A stretch of DNA of 64,000 nucleotides from Gordonia sp. SID5947 (GTDB lineage Bacteria; Actinomycetota; Actinomycetes; Mycobacteriales; Mycobacteriaceae): contig NZ_WWHU01000001.1 in assembly GCF_009862785.1 (NCBI RefSeq), positions 4,030,001 to 4,094,000 on the forward strand. Reading direction: 5' to 3'. Both the position numbers and the translations under genes were made by a program. The notes under the pieces were generated by a model. The model worked only from the letters and a program-made list of their open reading frames with translations. It did no database searches and was not told the origin of the DNA. Shown piece by piece: positions 61,217 to 64,000 of this stretch (within the stretch, counting starts at the first letter, position 1; each line of letters opens with the position of its first letter).

Positions 61217-61228
61217 CGGCGGGCGCGA
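61192..61228. terminator. Bidirectional hairpin over the RsbW stop codon
   Basis: Arms TCGCGCCCGCC (61192-61202) and GGCGGGCGCGA (61218-61228) continue inward, after an A/C mismatch, through TCACG/CGTGA around a 3-nt loop. It overlaps the RsbW stop and lies 8 nt from the STAS stop. It probably terminates both genes. Confidence 0.7.
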
Positions 61229-61235
61229 ACCAGGT

Positions 61236-61646
61236 TCAGTGCGAACGGGATTCTGTCAGATCCGAACCGGCTTCTTCGACCGAAGCGTAGATGGGCAGGA
61301 CGCCGACGAGCCCGCAGGCCTCGATGGGGCGCGCCACCTCACGTTTGGCGACCACCGCAACCGGTATCGCCTGATCCGCCGCGTCAGATCCGAACTGCGA
61401 CAGGATCGCAAGACCTGAAGCGCTCAGGAAGTGCACCCGGGACAGGTCCAAGACCACGCAGTCGGGTTTGCGCCCGAGTACCCGGTCCAATGCCGCCGCG
61501 AGGTCGGCGATGGTCTGCATATCGATGTCGCCGGAAAAGCGCTGCACGCAATACGATTTGCTTGCGGTGAGGTTCTGCCCGGGAACTCGCGGTCGGGCGA
61601 TGGGTTCCGATGCGGATCGGAAAGAAATATGAGTGCTCAAGGTCAT
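61236..61646 (-). CDS. STAS-domain anti-sigma factor antagonist
   Basis: A 136-residue RsbV/SpoIIAA-like protein. The STAS core is FSGDIDMQTIADLAAALDRVL, CVVLDLSRVHFLSASGLAIL with the phosphorylatable serine in FLSASG, and PVAVVAKREVARPIEACGL. A 30-residue N-terminal extension precedes it. It should sequester the RsbW-like factor when dephosphorylated. It converges with rsbW and is divergent from the sigma gene. Confidence 0.87.
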   Translation of the reverse strand: MTLSTHISFRSASEPIARPRVPGQNLTASKSYCVQRFSGDIDMQTIADLAAALDRVLGRKPDCVVLDLSRVHFLSASGLAILSQFGSDAADQAIPVAVVAKREVARPIEACGLVGVLPIYASVEEAGSDLTESRSH

Positions 61647-61785
61647 TGCGCGTGTCCGTCCTTTGGATCGGTCGAGTGAGACGAGACACGTCTGGGCATA
61701 CCTGCCACTGGTCCCGTCTGCCCGCAGCTGCTGACTGAACCGCTAGTACTCACCGTACGACTTCCCCTGGACGGGTTCAAGGGAG

Positions 61786-61811
61786 GTTTGGGACCTGCGG
61801 GTCAGGGGTAC
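61786..61811 (+). promoter_or_regulatory. SigF-type promoter of the sigma factor gene
   Basis: GTTT, exactly 16 nt, GGGTAC, 62 nt before the chosen start at 61874. It suggests positive autoregulation, as known for SigF loci. Confidence 0.6.
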
Positions 61812-61873
61812 TGAGTACCGTCGCTCAGATAGGGTTTTGGGACATCGGGATGATGCTCGACAGGAGGTACCGG

Positions 61874-62686
61874 TTGGCGTCTCCACCTGCGGAGAAGCCT
61901 CGCGGCTCGCGAGGCGACGACTATGCGGATGTGGTGCGTGCCCTCCGCACGATGCGTGATGAGGGTGATGCCGATCGCCGTGCGGCAATGCGTGACGAGA
62001 TCGTCGAACGTTGCCTGCCGTTGGCCGACCATGTCGCCCGGCGTTTCAGCGATCGCGGTGAGCCGTTCGATGACCTCCTGCAGGTCGCGCGGATCGGTGT
62101 GGTCAACGCGGTCGATCGTTTCGATGCCGAACGTGGCGCAAGTTTTCTGTCGTTCGCGGTGCCAACCGTCATGGGTGAGGTCCGGCGGCACTTTCGCGAC
62201 AGCATGTGGTCGATCCGGGTCCCTCGGCGGGCCAAGGAGACCTCGTTGAGCATCAGCAAGGCGAGCGATGAACTGGTGCAGACGCTCGGGAGATCGCCGC
62301 GGCCGAGTGAGATCGCCGAACATCTCGACTTACCTGTCGACGAGGTCATCGACGGCCTGATGGCACGCTCGGCGTATCACGCGAGGTCGATCGACGCCGA
62401 GCCCGACGACGAGGGCCGGTCGATCCGTGAGACGCTCGGCTCCGACGACGAGCGGATCTCCCAGATCGACGAGTTCGTCACGTTGCGGCCGGCACTCGAA
62501 CGCCTGCCCGACCGCGAGCGAGAGATCTTGTCGCTACGGTTCTTTCACGCGATGTCGCAGAGTGAGATCGCGGCGAAGGTCGGCATCTCGCAGATGCACG
62601 TCTCGCGGTTGCTGTCGCGCACGCTCAGTTCGTTGCGCGACGAACTGGCCCTCGACGAGCAGCCGTCGCCCGACGAGGCGGGCTGA
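61874..62686 (+). CDS. sigF: Group 3 RNA polymerase sigma factor, SigF/SigB type
   Basis: A 270-residue sigma factor. Region 2 is ERCLPLADHVARRFSDRGEPFDDLLQVARIGVVNAVDRFD, with SFAVPTVMGEVRRHFRD. Region 3 has RSPRPSEIAEHLDL, and region 4 ends in LPDREREILSLRFFHAMSQSEIAAKVGISQMHVSRLLSRTL. It is a general stress sigma factor by family and context. The TTG at 61874 is preferred because an AGGAGG site lies 6 nt upstream; an ATG at 61850 lies upstream of that site. A good SigF-like promoter precedes it. Confidence 0.88.
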   Translation: MASPPAEKPRGSRGDDYADVVRALRTMRDEGDADRRAAMRDEIVERCLPLADHVARRFSDRGEPFDDLLQVARIGVVNAVDRFDAERGASFLSFAVPTVMGEVRRHFRDSMWSIRVPRRAKETSLSISKASDELVQTLGRSPRPSEIAEHLDLPVDEVIDGLMARSAYHARSIDAEPDDEGRSIRETLGSDDERISQIDEFVTLRPALERLPDREREILSLRFFHAMSQSEIAAKVGISQMHVSRLLSRTLSSLRDELALDEQPSPDEAG

Positions 62687-62689
62687 CCG

Positions 62690-63868
62690 TCACGGCTTCA
62701 GGATCACCTTGACCGCGCCCTCGGCCTTCCGCTGGAAGATGTCGTATGCGTGCGGGGCGTCGTCGAGGGGAAGTTCATGTGTGGCAAAGGAATCGACACC
62801 GAGCGGGTCGTCGTCGCGCAACAGTGGCATGATGTCGGGGACCCACTTCTTGACATTCGCCTGCCCCATGCGTAGCTGGATCTGCTTGTCGAACAACGTC
62901 AGCATCGGAAGTGGGTCGGCAGTTCCGCCGTAGACGCCACTGAGTGAGATGGTCCCGCCTCGACGGACCGCGTCGATCGCCGAGTGGAGAGCGGCGAGCC
63001 GGTCCACCCCAGCCCTTTTCATCAACGGTTCCGCGACCGAATCCGGAAGGAGGCCGACCGCTTGCTGCATGAACTTGTTGACGGGGGAGCCGTGGGCCTC
63101 CATCCCGACCGCGTCGATCACCGCATCGCTACCGCGGCCCCCGGTGCGGTCGCGGATGGCGTCGCCGATGTCGTCGACCTCGTCGAGGTCGATGGTGGTG
63201 ATCCCGCGTGCGTCGAGTCGTGCGAGGCGTTCGGGGACACGGTCGACACCGATGACCTCCGCGCCCTGGTGGGCGGCGATGCGGGCAGCCATGTCGCCGA
63301 TGGGGCCCAACCCCAGAACGGTCACCGAACCGCCCGGTGGGATATCGGCGTAGGCCACCGCCTGCCACGCGGTGGGCAGTACATCGGACAGGTAGACATA
63401 CCGCGAGTCCGCCCCGTCGTGCGGCACCTTGATATGGGTGAACTGTGCCTGCGGGACACGTAGATACTCGGCTTGGCCACCCGGGACCGATCCGTACAGT
63501 TTCGAGTACCCGAAGAGGGCGGCACCCTTTCCCTGGTCTCGGACCTGGGTCGTCTCACATTGGGTGTAGAGATCCTGGTCGCACATGTAGCAAGCGCCAC
63601 AAGAGATCTGGAACGGAATGACGACCCGGTCACCGACCGCGAGGTCGCCGGTGTCGGTGCCGACCTCTTCGACGATTCCCATGGGTTCGTGCCCGAGGAT
63701 GTCACCTGGTTCCATGAACGCCCCGAGGACCTCGTAGAGGTGCAGATCCGACCCGCAGATGTTGGTCGACGTCACCTTGATGATCGCGTCCGACGGCTCC
63801 TCGATCTTCGGGTCCGGCACCCGTTCCACCGTCACATGTCGCTTGCCCTGCCATGTCACTGCACGCAT
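62690..63868 (-). CDS. Zinc-dependent alcohol/formaldehyde dehydrogenase-like protein
   Basis: A 392-residue medium-chain dehydrogenase of the glutathione-independent formaldehyde dehydrogenase-like type. It shows the catalytic zinc NICGSDLHLYE, DILGHEPMGIVEEVG, structural lobe CGACYMCDQDLYTQC, and Rossmann VTVLGLGPIGDMAARIAA. The long insert and length fit the FDH-like branch, but the substrate is not fixed by sequence. The ATG at 63868 has AAGGAGGA upstream. It converges with the sigma factor gene, 3 nt apart. Confidence 0.87.
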   Translation of the reverse strand: MRAVTWQGKRHVTVERVPDPKIEEPSDAIIKVTSTNICGSDLHLYEVLGAFMEPGDILGHEPMGIVEEVGTDTGDLAVGDRVVIPFQISCGACYMCDQDLYTQCETTQVRDQGKGAALFGYSKLYGSVPGGQAEYLRVPQAQFTHIKVPHDGADSRYVYLSDVLPTAWQAVAYADIPPGGSVTVLGLGPIGDMAARIAAHQGAEVIGVDRVPERLARLDARGITTIDLDEVDDIGDAIRDRTGGRGSDAVIDAVGMEAHGSPVNKFMQQAVGLLPDSVAEPLMKRAGVDRLAALHSAIDAVRRGGTISLSGVYGGTADPLPMLTLFDKQIQLRMGQANVKKWVPDIMPLLRDDDPLGVDSFATHELPLDDAPHAYDIFQRKAEGAVKVILKP

Positions 63869-64000
63869 CGTGTCCTCCTTCGCCGGAGGTACGTCCGTCC
63901 TCCGTCGGGAGCGCACCGGGCGGGCCCCGGAACGCTTCGCGTGCAGACAGCGTGCCCCTTGGCGGCCGGCGCCAAACCTCGTCACGACGAGCCCCGGCGC

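Noticed and set aside
1-64000. Prophage, insertion sequence or integrase
   Set aside because: No transposase, integrase or phage structural gene and no terminal repeats were found. The single tRNA has no obvious partial copy nearby.

Overview
The window is high-GC actinobacterial DNA with the gene stock of a mycolic-acid-containing member of the Mycobacteriales, most likely Gordonia or a close relative. The signs are an EphD-type hydrolase/SDR fusion, a WS/DGAT wax ester synthase, F420-type LLM oxidoreductases, a SigF-type sigma/anti-sigma/antagonist set, frequent GTG and TTG starts, and two stretches that match the M. tuberculosis order around dcd-udgA (Rv0321-Rv0322) and aspC-Rv0338c (Rv0337c-Rv0338c). 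The genus is an inference; no rRNA is present.

Layout. 0-4.4 kb: branched-chain amino acid type ABC transporter (a fused LivH-LivM permease and two ATPases) with a TetR regulator. 4.4-10 kb: orphan adenine methyltransferase with an LLM oxidoreductase, an NTF2-like protein, and a Zn-alcohol dehydrogenase/FMN glutamate-synthase-like pair. 10-14.9 kb: an unusual four-gene unit, MarR - triple CarboxypepD_reg/CnaB-like protein - CnaB-YceI protein - MFS exporter carrying three more such domains. 15-18.6 kb: small proteins, an internally duplicated DUF6766 membrane protein, PPK2, and an Hsp20 with a CIRCE-like element. 18.6-22.8 kb: TetR divergent from a translationally coupled reductase/DUF1214/sulfotransferase operon. 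22.9-26.3 kb: SulP transporter, Baeyer-Villiger-type monooxygenase and tRNA-Gly(CCC). 26.5-32.8 kb: two paralogous membrane proteins resembling a degenerate half of the Hsp70 ATPase domain, flanking an exported protein, dCTP deaminase and UDP-glucose dehydrogenase. 32.8-41 kb: MerR, TetR/MFS pair, EphD operon and an AspC-like aminotransferase. 41-50.6 kb: Rv0338c-like iron-sulfur reductase with a six-repeat tail, WS/DGAT, SanA-like protein and two acyltransferase-3 proteins. 50.7-54 kb: formate dehydrogenase gamma and beta genes with a 5'-truncated alpha gene. 54-64 kb: epimerase, hemerythrin, PoxB-like enzyme, and a stress locus (iron redox enzyme, CDGSH protein, methyltransferase, RsbW-like kinase, STAS antagonist, SigF-type sigma factor, Zn-dehydrogenase) with several SigF-like promoters of identical 16-nt spacing.

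Data quality matters between 36 and 53 kb. Five otherwise conserved genes each carry one apparent single-base deletion at or beside a short G/C run. This pattern points to consensus error more than to five independent pseudogenes. The loss of the first half of the formate dehydrogenase alpha gene at about 54.02 kb is a separate event, either a real deletion or a misjoin.
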